From: Bacteroidales bacterium
GTDB taxonomy: Bacteria > Bacteroidota > Bacteroidia > Bacteroidales > UBA932
DNA length: 48,511 nt
Reading direction: 5' to 3'
NCBI GenBank assembly: GCA_017651225.1
Contig: JAGCDF010000059.1
Coordinates: 1 to 48,511 of the forward strand
Within the stretch, counting starts at the first letter, position 1, and the number at the start of each line of letters is the position of its first letter. The notes below the pieces were generated by a model. The model saw only the letters and a program-made list of their open reading frames with translations, did no database searches and was not told the DNA's origin. Below, in pieces: positions 16,220 to 25,900 of the stretch. The position numbers were made by a program, and so were the translations under genes.

Positions 16220-16235
16220 TCCAAAACCACACATC

Positions 16236-18284
16236 ATGAAACGAATCTACTTGTTATTAACCTTGCTGGGTCTCGCCCTTTCCGCTTCGGCCCAGAATCC
16301 CTATCTCCCGCTGTGGGAGCACCTGCCTGACGGCGAACCCCGCGTGTTCGAAGATCCCGACAACCCCGGTAAATACCGCGCCTACATCATCGGCTCGCAC
16401 GACATCACCTACTCCGCCTACTGCGGCAGCGACATCCGCATGTGGTCCGCGCCGGTCGAGGACCTCTCGCAGTGGCGCGACGAGGGCCCGATCTACACCT
16501 GGTTCGTGGACGGGCAGTGGGACACGATGTACGCCCCCGACCTCGTGGAGGTGACGGACAAGGCCACGGGTAAGAAAGTATACTATTTGTACCCGCACTC
16601 CCGCGGGCGCGGGCGCGTGGCGATGGTCTGCCGCGGCGAGCGCCCCGACGGGCCGTTCTTCCCGGTCAACGCCACGCCGGACGGCCGCGGCTGCCTGCCC
16701 GGCTCGGTCATCGACTTCGACCCGTCCGTATTCATCGAGCCGGTGACCAACAAGAAAGATCCCGACTTCGCGCGCGGCTTCCGGGCCTACGCCTACTACG
16801 GCTTCCAGCACTCGACCGCCATCGAGCTCGATCCGGACACGATGTACTCCATCCGTCCCGGCACCGAGGTGCACGACTACTTCCTGCCGGCCAGCGCCCG
16901 CTACGGCGTGGTGCGCGACCCCGAAGGGACGGAATACCCCACGCTCTACAAGGGCCAGAACCCCGGCGAATTCAACTTCTTCGAAGCGTCCAGCATCCGC
17001 CAGGTGGGCAACAAATACGTGATGGTCTTCTCCGGCTACAGCGGCCCGGACTACGGTCTGGAGTCCACCAACTCCGCCCTGCGCTACTGCTATGGCGACT
17101 CGCCCCTCGGCCCCTGGCGCTCCGGCGGCGTGCTCGTGGATTCACGCGGCGTGGTGCCTGACGAGAACGGCGAGCACCTGATGACGGCCAACGCCGCCCA
17201 CAACACGCACGGCTCCCTGCAGGAGATCAACGGCCAGTGGTACGTCTTCTACCACCGTCCGCCGCGCGGCTTCGGCAACGCCCGCCAGCCGATGGTGGCG
17301 CCCGTCAAGATCGAGTGGGACAAGAAAAAGGTGGCCGACGGCGGCCAGGTCCGCATCACGGCCTACGATCCCTACGCCAAGGACGAGAAATGGGTGGCCG
17401 CGGCGGCCGACGGACAGACTTACACCGGCGCCGAGGTCACGAGCGAAGGCTTCCAGATCTACGGCCTGCCGCCCTATAACTACTATTCCGCGGGCTACGC
17501 CTGCTACATGACCGACCAGAACTGGATGCAGGACAACCACGACGTGTGGGACAACAGCATGGACCTCGCCGGCATCAAGGACGGCGGCATCGTCGGCTTC
17601 AAATACTTCGGCTTCGGCGGTCTGGCGCAGGACAGCAAGGGCGTGAAGGCGTTCGCCGGCACCCAGGCGGGTGACGGCACCATCCTCAACCTCTTCCTGA
17701 CCCCCGGCGGCAAGGGTGCCTTCAAGATCCACGTGATGCTCGACGGCCCCTACGCGAACGCCTTCTGGCAGGGCCGCGAGATTGCAGTCATCGAAGTCCC
17801 CGCTGACGCGCCGCGCCAGCCACAGGCGTTCCGCGTGGCCGTGCCGCAGGTGGAAGGCCTGAGCGGCAAACACGCCATCTACCTCGTGGCCGAGGGCCCC
17901 GAGGTGCCGGATCCGCCCCAGCCGCGTTTCCCGGGCGGCTTCCGTCCGCAGACGCCGCAGCGCCCGATCGGCCTCTTCGACCTGCACGGCATCGGCTTCT
18001 GCAAGGCGAACCAGTACTTGGACCGTCCGGCCGTCCCTTCCGTCCGCATCCTCTGCGACGGCAAGGACCTCGCCGTGCCCACGACGCCCATCCGCTGCTC
18101 CAACGCCAACGGCCTCACGGACCAGATCCGCTACCAGGTCTACGCGCCGGTCCGGAAAGGCTCCACCCTCGAGGTGAAGGCCTCCGACCCGGGCGTGCAG
18201 ATCCAGGTCAGCCCGCTCGTCGAGGGCCGCGCCACCGTGACCTGCACCTACAAGGGCCTGCAGAAGATTTACCTGATCAACTAA
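16236..18284 (+). CDS. Glycoside hydrolase family 43-like secreted enzyme with CBM6-like C-terminal region
   Basis: A 682-residue protein with a signal peptide (1-19). The frame is open far upstream, but the ATG at 16236 gives the signal peptide and follows a -7 box. The five-bladed propeller of GH43 is suggested by PRVFEDPDNPGKYRAY with a candidate base Asp near 40, YAPDLVEV near 99, DFDPSVFIEP with Asp162 as the usual pKa modulator, and FNFFEASSIRQVGNKYVM with Glu250 as the likely general acid. HNTHGSLQEINGQWYVFYHR is also typical. The C-terminal half holds a carbohydrate-binding-like region (about 430-590; GFKYFGFGG, LSGKHAIYLVAEG) and a final beta-rich domain. Arabinofuranosidase, xylosidase or galactosidase activity all occur in the family, so the substrate is open. 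A decayed copy of its 3' end lies at 14370-14443. Confidence 0.85.
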   Translation: MKRIYLLLTLLGLALSASAQNPYLPLWEHLPDGEPRVFEDPDNPGKYRAYIIGSHDITYSAYCGSDIRMWSAPVEDLSQWRDEGPIYTWFVDGQWDTMYAPDLVEVTDKATGKKVYYLYPHSRGRGRVAMVCRGERPDGPFFPVNATPDGRGCLPGSVIDFDPSVFIEPVTNKKDPDFARGFRAYAYYGFQHSTAIELDPDTMYSIRPGTEVHDYFLPASARYGVVRDPEGTEYPTLYKGQNPGEFNFFEASSIRQVGNKYVMVFSGYSGPDYGLESTNSALRYCYGDSPLGPWRSGGVLVDSRGVVPDENGEHLMTANAAHNTHGSLQEINGQWYVFYHRPPRGFGNARQPMVAPVKIEWDKKKVADGGQVRITAYDPYAKDEKWVAAAADGQTYTGAEVTSEGFQIYGLPPYNYYSAGYACYMTDQNWMQDNHDVWDNSMDLAGIKDGGIVGFKYFGFGGLAQDSKGVKAFAGTQAGDGTILNLFLTPGGKGAFKIHVMLDGPYANAFWQGREIAVIEVPADAPRQPQAFRVAVPQVEGLSGKHAIYLVAEGPEVPDPPQPRFPGGFRPQTPQRPIGLFDLHGIGFCKANQYLDRPAVPSVRILCDGKDLAVPTTPIRCSNANGLTDQIRYQVYAPVRKGSTLEVKASDPGVQIQVSPLVEGRATVTCTYKGLQKIYLIN

Positions 18285-18300
18285 CTTCCGACTTTTCTCC

Positions 18301-18348
18301 GTCATGCCCGACTCCGATCGGGCATCTCCGCCGATAGATTTCGGGGAT
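18301..18348. repeat. Palindromic repeat of the GTCATGCCCG type
   Basis: ATGCCCGA (18304-18311) and TCGGGCAT (18318-18325) form a perfect 8-bp stem with a six-base loop. A second weaker hairpin, ATCTCCG with CGGGGAT, follows to 18348. It fills the gap between the convergent GH43 and VKOR-DsbA genes and may act as a terminator. It is related in layout to the copies at 42393 and 46655. Confidence 0.7.
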
Positions 18349-18349
18349 T

Positions 18350-19528
18350 TTACAGTTCGGTGCGGATGAGTTCAAGCAGCTCATCCGCATCGCTGCTTTC
18401 AGGGGTGAGCCAGCGCTGGCCGTGGATGAGGCGGGGCACGCCGCTTTTCTCTGATGAAGAAGTGCGGCCGAAGAGCTCTTCGGCCTTTCGGAGCGTCGCT
18501 TCGATGCGCGGATCGGAGAGCGCAGCGTCCAGGTCGGACCCCAGCAGCGCACGGGCGCGCTCCCGGGCGTCTGCGGCAGGGACCGCGGCATGCTCGTCGC
18601 CGCTGCCGAGCAGCGACTCCCAGTAAGCGGCATACGCGTCCGGGCGGGCATACCAGACGGCGAGCGCGAGGCGCGTGAGCTCGCAGGAGCCCGCGAAGCG
18701 GTCGATACCCGTATTCGGTAGATAAGGGTTGCAGGCGCTACTGAGCGGCACCGGGCACAGGATGAGACGGTATTGCCCGCCGGAGCGGTCCAGCAGTTCC
18801 GGCAGGACGCGGTGCAGGCGGCGGCAGTGGATGCACTGGAAGTCGAACAGCAGGGTAATCGCGTCCGGGCCGTCGCCGAGCGCGGGCAGTTCTCTTTCGG
18901 CGAAGGCCGGCAGGCCCGCGTCGGTGCGACCGGCGTCATAGGCGGAGTCGGGGAGCGTATTGGACTGGACCAGGGCGAAGACGGCGGCCGCCGCCAGCCC
19001 GGCCGCGAACCAGGCCCAGAGATAAGATCTGCCGATTGGTGTCCCGGTCGGAGCGGAGCGACGCAGGTGGTCCGGGGAGAACGCCCTCCGGTTTTGAATA
19101 GCGGCAATCAGGATGATTGCCGCTACTGCGCAGCCGAGCGTATGCAGGGCTGTGCAGTAAGGGCAGAAGGCGTGCAGGACGCCGATCTGCAGCCAGCTGA
19201 ACCAGAGCGCCGCTCCGACGATACAGCCGGCCAGCAGCGCCAGCAGCCGCCACAGCAGGCGGTCCAGCGAGCGGGACTCGGCGGATGTGCCGCCGAGAAA
19301 CAGCAAACAGATGATCAGCAGGGCATAAACCAGGGCGGCCGGCAGGCCGACGGGCACGCCGCGAAGGACGTAGGCCCAGGGGCTGCCCATGACGGTGTCG
19401 CATCCGCTGCCGGCGACACAACCCGCCGACTGCCCGCCGGAGAGGGCATGATAGACCATCCATCCGGCGAGCAGCAGACAGGCTGTGCACAGCGGCAGCA
19501 GCCAGGCTTTGAACCTGCACTGCGTCAC
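18350..19528 (-). CDS. Vitamin K epoxide reductase-DsbA-like fusion (disulfide bond formation)
   Basis: A 392-residue protein with an N-terminal VKOR domain of about five helices (1-190) and a periplasmic thioredoxin-like domain (about 220-392). VKOR residues visible are Cys37 and Cys43 in the first loop (GCVAGSGCD) and the quinone-side pair Cys122-Cys125 in FCPYCTALHTLG. The thioredoxin domain has the active site CIHC at 232-235 in FDFQCIHCRRLH. The expected job is to oxidise cysteines in exported proteins and pass electrons to quinone. The gene begins 3 bases after the stop of the upstream GH54 gene on the same strand, so the two are probably co-transcribed. This fits because the GH54 needs three disulfides. 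It may equally serve the whole cell. Confidence 0.92.
   Translation of the reverse strand: MTQCRFKAWLLPLCTACLLLAGWMVYHALSGGQSAGCVAGSGCDTVMGSPWAYVLRGVPVGLPAALVYALLIICLLFLGGTSAESRSLDRLLWRLLALLAGCIVGAALWFSWLQIGVLHAFCPYCTALHTLGCAVAAIILIAAIQNRRAFSPDHLRRSAPTGTPIGRSYLWAWFAAGLAAAAVFALVQSNTLPDSAYDAGRTDAGLPAFAERELPALGDGPDAITLLFDFQCIHCRRLHRVLPELLDRSGGQYRLILCPVPLSSACNPYLPNTGIDRFAGSCELTRLALAVWYARPDAYAAYWESLLGSGDEHAAVPAADARERARALLGSDLDAALSDPRIEATLRKAEELFGRTSSSEKSGVPRLIHGQRWLTPESSDADELLELIRTEL
19099..19125. repeat. Perfect 12-bp inverted repeat inside the VKOR-DsbA gene
   Basis: TAGCGGCAATCA (19099-19110) and TGATTGCCGCTA (19114-19125) are separated by GGA. It lies at the end of a transmembrane helix (coding AAIILIAAI). 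It may be chance or an attenuating hairpin. Confidence 0.6.
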
Positions 19529-19531
19529 AAA

Positions 19532-22500
19532 CTAATATTGATTGGCGGCACCCGGCGTAGGCTGGCCGGAGGCAGCGGGACTCCCGGCCGGATGGGCGGC
19601 CTGGAGGGGAGCGGCGAGGGTAACGCCCGTGCCGGACACGTCCTCACCGAGGCGATGGCTCTTGCGCAGGGGAGCGCTGAGTACCAGCTGGTTGTCGTCC
19701 GGACGGCGGGGCTCCCACCAGCCGCGCGGGAAGCGGACTTCCTTGACGATGGCGCTCTCTCCGCCGACCAGGATCTCCTGACCCACGGAGAACGGCTGGG
19801 CGTTGGCCACGACCAGGGTCCGGCTGCCGGCCGCTGCGTTCGCATGGAGCGTCGTTGCGCCGGCCGTGCCGACTATCGCGATCGTGATCACCTCGGCATC
19901 CGCGCCGCGGCCCACGACGATGGGGGCGCCTTCGCGCAGCCCGGCCACGGAGGTGACCTTCACGTTGAGGTCGCCCGGGGCGGCGGCAATGCCCAGGTTG
20001 AAGACCTGCTGGGTGCCGAAATCGGTCTTGTTGTCATCCGCGTCTGCGCCGTCCGGGAAGCGTCCGGAGCTCATGGCTGCGGGCTGCATCGGGAGCGAAC
20101 CCGGCAGGGTGAAGCGGCGGGGCGCCACGGGGGTCGGGGCGAAGTTGCCGTTCTCATCTGCACCCGAATCGGCCTGGTAGCCCTCTCCCAGCCAGGGATC
20201 GGTCACGAGACCGTAGTTGAGCGCATCGGCGACATTCCCGCGGGCGTCGCGCAGCGTGATGTTGCCGCCTCCGTCGGAGAGGGCGGGACCGCCGAAGGTC
20301 AGGTCGGCCGCGACGGCGCCGCGGTAGCCGCCCGTGCCGGCGATGACAGCCTCATCGACCGGATGGGCTGCGTCGAGCGGGCTGTCCAGCTCGATTGAGA
20401 AGCAGAGCGCGAGGACCGGCTCGTTGCTGTAGTGCGGATATTTCGTGGCGGGCTCGAAGCTGATGCCCGTGCCGTTCACACTGTAGGGCATGTTGGAGGC
20501 GTGGGCGAACTTCAGCGGCTCGGCGATGTCCAGGCCCGTGCCCGGGTCTTCGCCCGGCTTCAGCGGGCCGTTGAGGGTGTTTCGTGCGGATGCCGTGCCG
20601 ACCTTCGTCACGGTCACGGTCTCGATGCCGTGGCCCTCGCTGGCGATGTCGAGGCGGATCTGGTCGCCCACGGAGATGTTCTCCACGGAGGAGACCTTGA
20701 TATTGGTGTCGCCGGGCTTGGCGTCCATCGACAGATAGCCCTGCGTACCGGCCTTGCCGACAGCCGTGACGGTCACGACTTCATACTTCTCCAGCAGACG
20801 GGATGTGGCGGGACGGTCGGTGCCGTAGCCGATGGCCATCTTCTGTCCCACGGCGAAGTGGGCGGCGGAGGTGACGGGGATGTTGGTCGAGCCGACGGGG
20901 ATCTCGATGCCGTGGCCGCCCGGAAGCGGCTGCCAGACGGTGGTCGGCGTGCCCGCAGGCTGCACCCGGCGGAACGGGAAGCCTGCAGGACCGGCTGCCG
21001 CCGGGGCGGGGGCGTTCACGGCCTTCACGCTCCTGCGCTCGGAGCCGATGAGAATCTCGTCGCCGGGCTGGATGCCCTCCACGCTGCGGACGTAGATGAC
21101 CTGGTCGCCCTTGGCGGCATCCACGGCGAGGCCGGAACCGGCCATGCCGAGCAGGTAGTAGGCCTTCGGGGCGAGGGTGGTGCCGGAAGGGATTTGGATA
21201 TGGGAGAACGCCGGGATGTTGGCGGCGTGGTGCCGGACAGTCCAGCCGGACAGGTCAACGTCCTTGTCGGAGGCGTTGTAGAGCTCGATGAAGCCGTCGG
21301 TGATGCTGAACTCGTTGATCTTGACGGGCTCGGTGTTGCGGACCTTGAGGCGGGCGCTCTCGCGCTGGCTGCCCCAGGCGGCACGCGCCACGAGGTCGCC
21401 GTTGAAGGAGGCGTTGCCGGAGGTCACGTCAAACTCGGCCACGACCGTCTGGCCGGGGGCCACGGCGTAGCCGATGCGTGTCTGCCTGCCGTCCTGCCCG
21501 GAGACTTTCCAGCCCCTCGGGGCATCGAGGGCCAGGGTGAGGCCTTCGATGGGCTCGTCGGTGACGTTGACAAAGCGGACGACGGTCTTGGCGGTGCTGC
21601 CGGGGGAGAAGGTCTGCACATTGGAAGGCCGGCCGTCGTTCAGGGACGGGAATACCTCCAGCGTGGCCACGCGGTAGCGGGCGGCTACGACGTTGGCCTG
21701 GATGGCCTGGTTGAGTTCCTGGGTCGGGAAGGTGCCGGCTGCGGTCATGGCGGCCTCGTAGAAGGTGCCGGCGGAGCCGTTGGAGTTGTCGCCGCCGTTG
21801 CCCAGCAGGATGGCGCCCTGCTTGCGCATCGGGTCATAGCTGCTGCGCGGGTTCTGGATGCGGCCGCCGTCGTAGTAGATCTTCAGCTCGCCCTGCTGGG
21901 CGTCGCCGCCCATCGAGCGCCAGTGGTGCGGCTCGCCGTCGGCCATGGCCGTGACGAAGCGCCAGTCCACGGAATTCAGTCCGCGGCAGTATTTGTCATT
22001 GGGGTCGGGATTCACGCAGCCCACGAGGTTGTTCTCTTGGTCGGTCATGATCCAGGGACCGTCACCTTCGCCGTAGTACCAGCCGCGGGAGTTGCCGAAA
22101 TAGGTGGTCTCCATCGTGCCGTCGCCGTCGTCGCGGCTGTCGGTCTCGGCGTTGCCGTAGTCAAAACAGCAGCCCGAATTGTAGTGCTGGCCGCTGAACA
22201 CCCAGTATTGGCCTTCGGCCTGGTCGTCCACGGCCGTGCCGGTCGGGTCGTTGAGGCGCAGGCCCATGCCCGGGGCGATGAAGATGCCGTAAACCTTGTG
22301 GCCCATCACGTTCACCGGGGCCCAGTCGGCCACGGGGACGTTGTTGTAGCCGCCCATCGCGGGACCGCTGAAGCCGCCGCGCGGGGCCTGGTAGAGGTGG
22401 TTGCCCTTGCCGGACTGGTCATAGAGGACGGTGATCCAGCAGTAGGTGTCCTGACAGAAGGCGTCCTGGGCGGCCGCGTCGGCGTATCCGCCGGGGTCGT

Positions 22501-22759
22501 TGGCGCTGGATTTGACCACGCCGATGTCCAGGGTCTTGCCGTCTGAAGCACGCATCACCTGGTACAGGGGGCCGTCGTAGGCCGCGTACAGGGAGCGGGT
22601 GGTGCTGTGGGCGGCCACGCAGGGCGCGCCGCCGCGTTCATAGATGTCGCACGGACCTTCCGGGCGGGCCAAGGCTTTGCCGCCCGCCAGGTTGTTACAC
22701 GCAATCACCGCCCCGGCGAGCACGAGGGCGACGACTGCTCCGAAAAGGATTTTTTTCAT
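19532..22759 (-). CDS. GH54 alpha-L-arabinofuranosidase lipoprotein with lamin-tail domain and repeat modules
   Basis: A 1075-residue protein counted from the ATG at 22759. An in-frame ATG at 22780 would add seven residues, but the lipoprotein signal (VIAC, Cys21) fits the later start. Residues of about 30-365 match the AbfB catalytic domain of GH54 (PCDIYERGGAPCVAAHSTTR). Six cysteines reproduce the fungal AbfB pattern: 37/47, 102/107 and the adjacent pair 197/198. By spacing, Glu242 in WIMTDQEN is the likely nucleophile and Asp324 in GGDNSNGSAGTFYE the acid/base. A NEW3-like beta domain (about 370-475) follows, then a lamin-tail domain (VKINEFSITDGFIELYN, 479-538). The latter is interrupted by five copies of a beta module with cores like VSVGDQI and FSVGQEI. 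It would release arabinose from arabinoxylan or arabinan. The gene is followed by VKOR-DsbA. Confidence 0.9.
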   Translation of the reverse strand: MKKILFGAVVALVLAGAVIACNNLAGGKALARPEGPCDIYERGGAPCVAAHSTTRSLYAAYDGPLYQVMRASDGKTLDIGVVKSSANDPGGYADAAAQDAFCQDTYCWITVLYDQSGKGNHLYQAPRGGFSGPAMGGYNNVPVADWAPVNVMGHKVYGIFIAPGMGLRLNDPTGTAVDDQAEGQYWVFSGQHYNSGCCFDYGNAETDSRDDGDGTMETTYFGNSRGWYYGEGDGPWIMTDQENNLVGCVNPDPNDKYCRGLNSVDWRFVTAMADGEPHHWRSMGGDAQQGELKIYYDGGRIQNPRSSYDPMRKQGAILLGNGGDNSNGSAGTFYEAAMTAAGTFPTQELNQAIQANVVAARYRVATLEVFPSLNDGRPSNVQTFSPGSTAKTVVRFVNVTDEPIEGLTLALDAPRGWKVSGQDGRQTRIGYAVAPGQTVVAEFDVTSGNASFNGDLVARAAWGSQRESARLKVRNTEPVKINEFSITDGFIELYNASDKDVDLSGWTVRHHAANIPAFSHIQIPSGTTLAPKAYYLLGMAGSGLAVDAAKGDQVIYVRSVEGIQPGDEILIGSERRSVKAVNAPAPAAAGPAGFPFRRVQPAGTPTTVWQPLPGGHGIEIPVGSTNIPVTSAAHFAVGQKMAIGYGTDRPATSRLLEKYEVVTVTAVGKAGTQGYLSMDAKPGDTNIKVSSVENISVGDQIRLDIASEGHGIETVTVTKVGTASARNTLNGPLKPGEDPGTGLDIAEPLKFAHASNMPYSVNGTGISFEPATKYPHYSNEPVLALCFSIELDSPLDAAHPVDEAVIAGTGGYRGAVAADLTFGGPALSDGGGNITLRDARGNVADALNYGLVTDPWLGEGYQADSGADENGNFAPTPVAPRRFTLPGSLPMQPAAMSSGRFPDGADADDNKTDFGTQQVFNLGIAAAPGDLNVKVTSVAGLREGAPIVVGRGADAEVITIAIVGTAGATTLHANAAAGSRTLVVANAQPFSVGQEILVGGESAIVKEVRFPRGWWEPRRPDDNQLVLSAPLRKSHRLGEDVSGTGVTLAAPLQAAHPAGSPAASGQPTPGAANQY

Positions 22760-22907
22760 ACAGTATTGGTGGTTATTCATTGATTTTCTGCCTTAAAGAT
22801 AATGATTTGTTCGGCAAGTTATACCGGCGGCCGCCGCTTTTTCGGACAATGGTTACAAACTGGAAAGCTTTTGGAACGAATCCCGGAGAAAGCCGCGATT
22901 AATTTCT

Positions 22908-22915
22908 TATATTTG
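22908..22915 (+). promoter_or_regulatory. Putative -7 box TATATTTG for the arabinoside operon
   Basis: Exact TAnnTTTG match only 5 bases upstream of the ATG at 22921, so the transcript would start at or next to the start codon. No clear TTTG at -33. Confidence 0.6.
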
Positions 22916-22920
22916 TGGTT

Positions 22921-25900
22921 ATGAAAAAGATCATAACCACATTCCTGTTCGCGGTCCTCTGCGCCGTCACGTTCGCGCAGACCCCCGATCCCAATTTCTT
23001 CATTTATCTCTGCTTCGGCCAGTCCAACATGGAGGCGGGCGCCCGCCCGGCCGAGCAGGACAAGGATTTCAACGATCCGCGCTTCCAATTCATGGCGGCC
23101 GTGGACATGCCGCGCTTCCAGCGCGAGCGGAACCACTGGTACACCGCCGTGCCGCCCATCTGCCGGGAGACCAACAACATGGGCCCGGTCGATTTCTTCG
23201 GCCGCAAGATGATCGAGGTGCTCCCCGAGCCGTACCGCGTGGGCGTGATCAACGTTTCCGTGGCCGGCGCGAAGCTGGAGCTCTGGGACAAGGACGCCTG
23301 CGAGGAGTACCTGGCCATGGAGGCTGCCGACCCGTCCCGCAGCTGGCTCATCGGCATGGCGAAGGAATATGGCATGAATCCCTACCAACGCCTGATGGAG
23401 ACCGCCCGCGAGGCGCAGAAATACGGCGTCATCAAGGGCATGCTCCTGCACCAGGGCGAGTCCAACCCGGATGACGCCGCCTGGCCGGGCCGCGTGAAGA
23501 AGATTCACGACGACCTTTGCGCCGACCTGGGCCTGAATCCCGACGAGATTCCGCTGCTCGCGGGCGAGCTGAAATATGCCGAGCAGGACGGCGTCTGCGC
23601 TGCCTTCAACGAGGTGGTGCTGCCGCATCTGCCGGAAGTGATGCCCAACGGCTACGTGATCTCGGCGCTCGGCTGCGAGAGCACGGGCGACCAGTTCCAC
23701 TTCAACACCGAGGGTATGCGCCTGATGGGTTACCGCATGGCGGACAAGATGCTCGAGCTCCAGGGTTTCAAGGCGCCCGAGAAGCGCACCCTCACCCTGC
23801 AACCGGACCAGCTGGGCATCCATATCAGCCCGACCCTCTCCGGCATCTTCTTCGAGGACATCAACCAGAGCGTCGACGGCGGCATCTGCGCCCAGCTCAT
23901 CCAGAACAATTCCTTCCAGGCTTACAACGTCCCGGATGCCCCGGGCGACAACGAGTTCTCCCAGAGCGACACCACCTTCTTCGGCTGGACGGTCATCCGC
24001 AAGGACGGCGCCCTGGGCAGCGCCCGCGCAGTGGACGACAAACCGCTGGTCCCGAAGCTGAAGCGCTGGTATGACTTCGATCCCAACGACAAATACGACG
24101 ACGAGCTGCGCTACAAGCAGTACAGCGTCCGTTTCGATATCGAGAAGCCGGGCGAGGGCTTCGGCATCGCCGCCAACGGCTATGGCATCGCCGAATACCG
24201 GCGCGGGCCGGGCGCCCTCTATTCCAACAACACGCAGACGGCCTCCATCCCCGCGAAGGAGGGCGTGAGCTACGACCTGGGGCTGTACCTGCAGGGCAAG
24301 AACTACAAGGGAACCATCTCCGTGTACCTGGAGGACGCCGCAGGCAACCCGAACTCCAACGTCATCACCATCTCCAAGCTCGGCAAGAAGTGGCAGCAGT
24401 ACACCGGCACCCTGAAGGCGGAGCGCTCCGTCGACAGCCGCCTGGCCATCGTGGCCGATGCGAAGGGCACCTTCTGGCTGGACTTCGTCACCCTCGTGCC
24501 GGAGGCCTCCGAACTCTGGAAGGGCGGCGCGTACGGCCCCTTCCGCAAGGACCTGCTGGAGGCGCTGGAAGCCCTCCACCCGACCTTCATGCGCTTCCCC
24601 GGCGGATGTGCCTCCGAGGGTACGAACTATTTCGGCCAGGTGTTCTGGAAGAATTCCATCGGCCCGCGCGAGGAGCGCGTCGGCTTCCGCAACCACTGGG
24701 CCTACTGGACTTCGCAGTACATCGGTTTCTATGAGTACCTGCTGATGGCCGAAGGCCTCGGCGCCACGCCGCTGCCGGTGTTCAACAACGGCGTCACCTG
24801 CCAGTTCGCCGGACATCAGTACATCGCCCCGCTGGACACCCAGGCCGACCGCGACCGCTTCTACAGCATCTTCGTCAAGGATGCGCTCGACTTCATCGAG
24901 TTCTGCAACGGCGACCTCACCACCGAATGGGGCGCCCGCCGCGCAGAGATGGGCCACCCGGCTCCTTTCAACCTGAAGTACCTGGGTATCGGTAACGAGA
25001 ACCAGGGGCCCGAGTTCTGGGAGCGTTTCGACATCATGTACAAGGCTGTCAAGGAGAAATATCCCGAGATCACCGTCATATCGACGGCGGGCGCCGCGGA
25101 TGCGGGCCGGGAGTTCAACGCCAACATGGCCATCATCGACGCCAAGTATCCCGACACCATCGTCGATGAGCACTACTACAAGATGGACAACTGGTTCTAC
25201 TCCAACCGCGACCGTTATAACCCCGGCAAGGAGCGCGGCAATGAGGGTCATACCTACGACCGCAGCAAGCCCACGCGCGTGTTCGTCGGCGAATTCGCCA
25301 ACAACCGCGCCAACAACGCCTACTCCTCGGCCCTCGCCGAGGCGGCCTACTGGACCGGCCTGGAGCGCAACTCCGACATGGTCGTGATGGCGGCCTACGC
25401 CCCGCTCTTCTGCAAGAAGGGCTTCAACAAGTGGGATTCCAACCTCATCTGGTTCGACAACCGCGGCATGTGGCGCTCGACCAACTACTGGTACCAGCAG
25501 CTGTTCTCCGTGGCGGGCGACCGCGCCTTCGAGATGTCGGAGGCGATGAACGGCGACGCCGTGGACGAGAAGGTCTATACCTCCCCGACCATCGACACGA
25601 AGACGGGCGAGATCTTCATCAAGTTCGTCAACGCCGAGGCGGCGGACAAGCTGTTCACGGTCCAGACCGGCAACGGCGTCCGCTACGAGGCGACCGTCGA
25701 ATTCGTGTCCTCGCACGACACCTCCGTCAAGAACCAGGGGGCCCAGAACTACTACTCCAGCCACCCGGACTATGCCACGCCGCCGACCGTCGGCGGTCCC
25801 GGTGCGGGCGAGCGTCCCGGCCTGGTCAGCATGGCTTTCCGCTTCGGCCGCCGGGTGAAGTACAACGAGGTCGTGGTGCCGCACACCAAGGCGCTCGGCA

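Noticed and set aside
14478-16235. Upstream in-frame extension of the GH43 gene, which would give a 1268-residue protein
   Set aside because: The extension is antisense to the DUF2207 gene, and the ATG at 16236 starts with a signal peptide after a -7 box.
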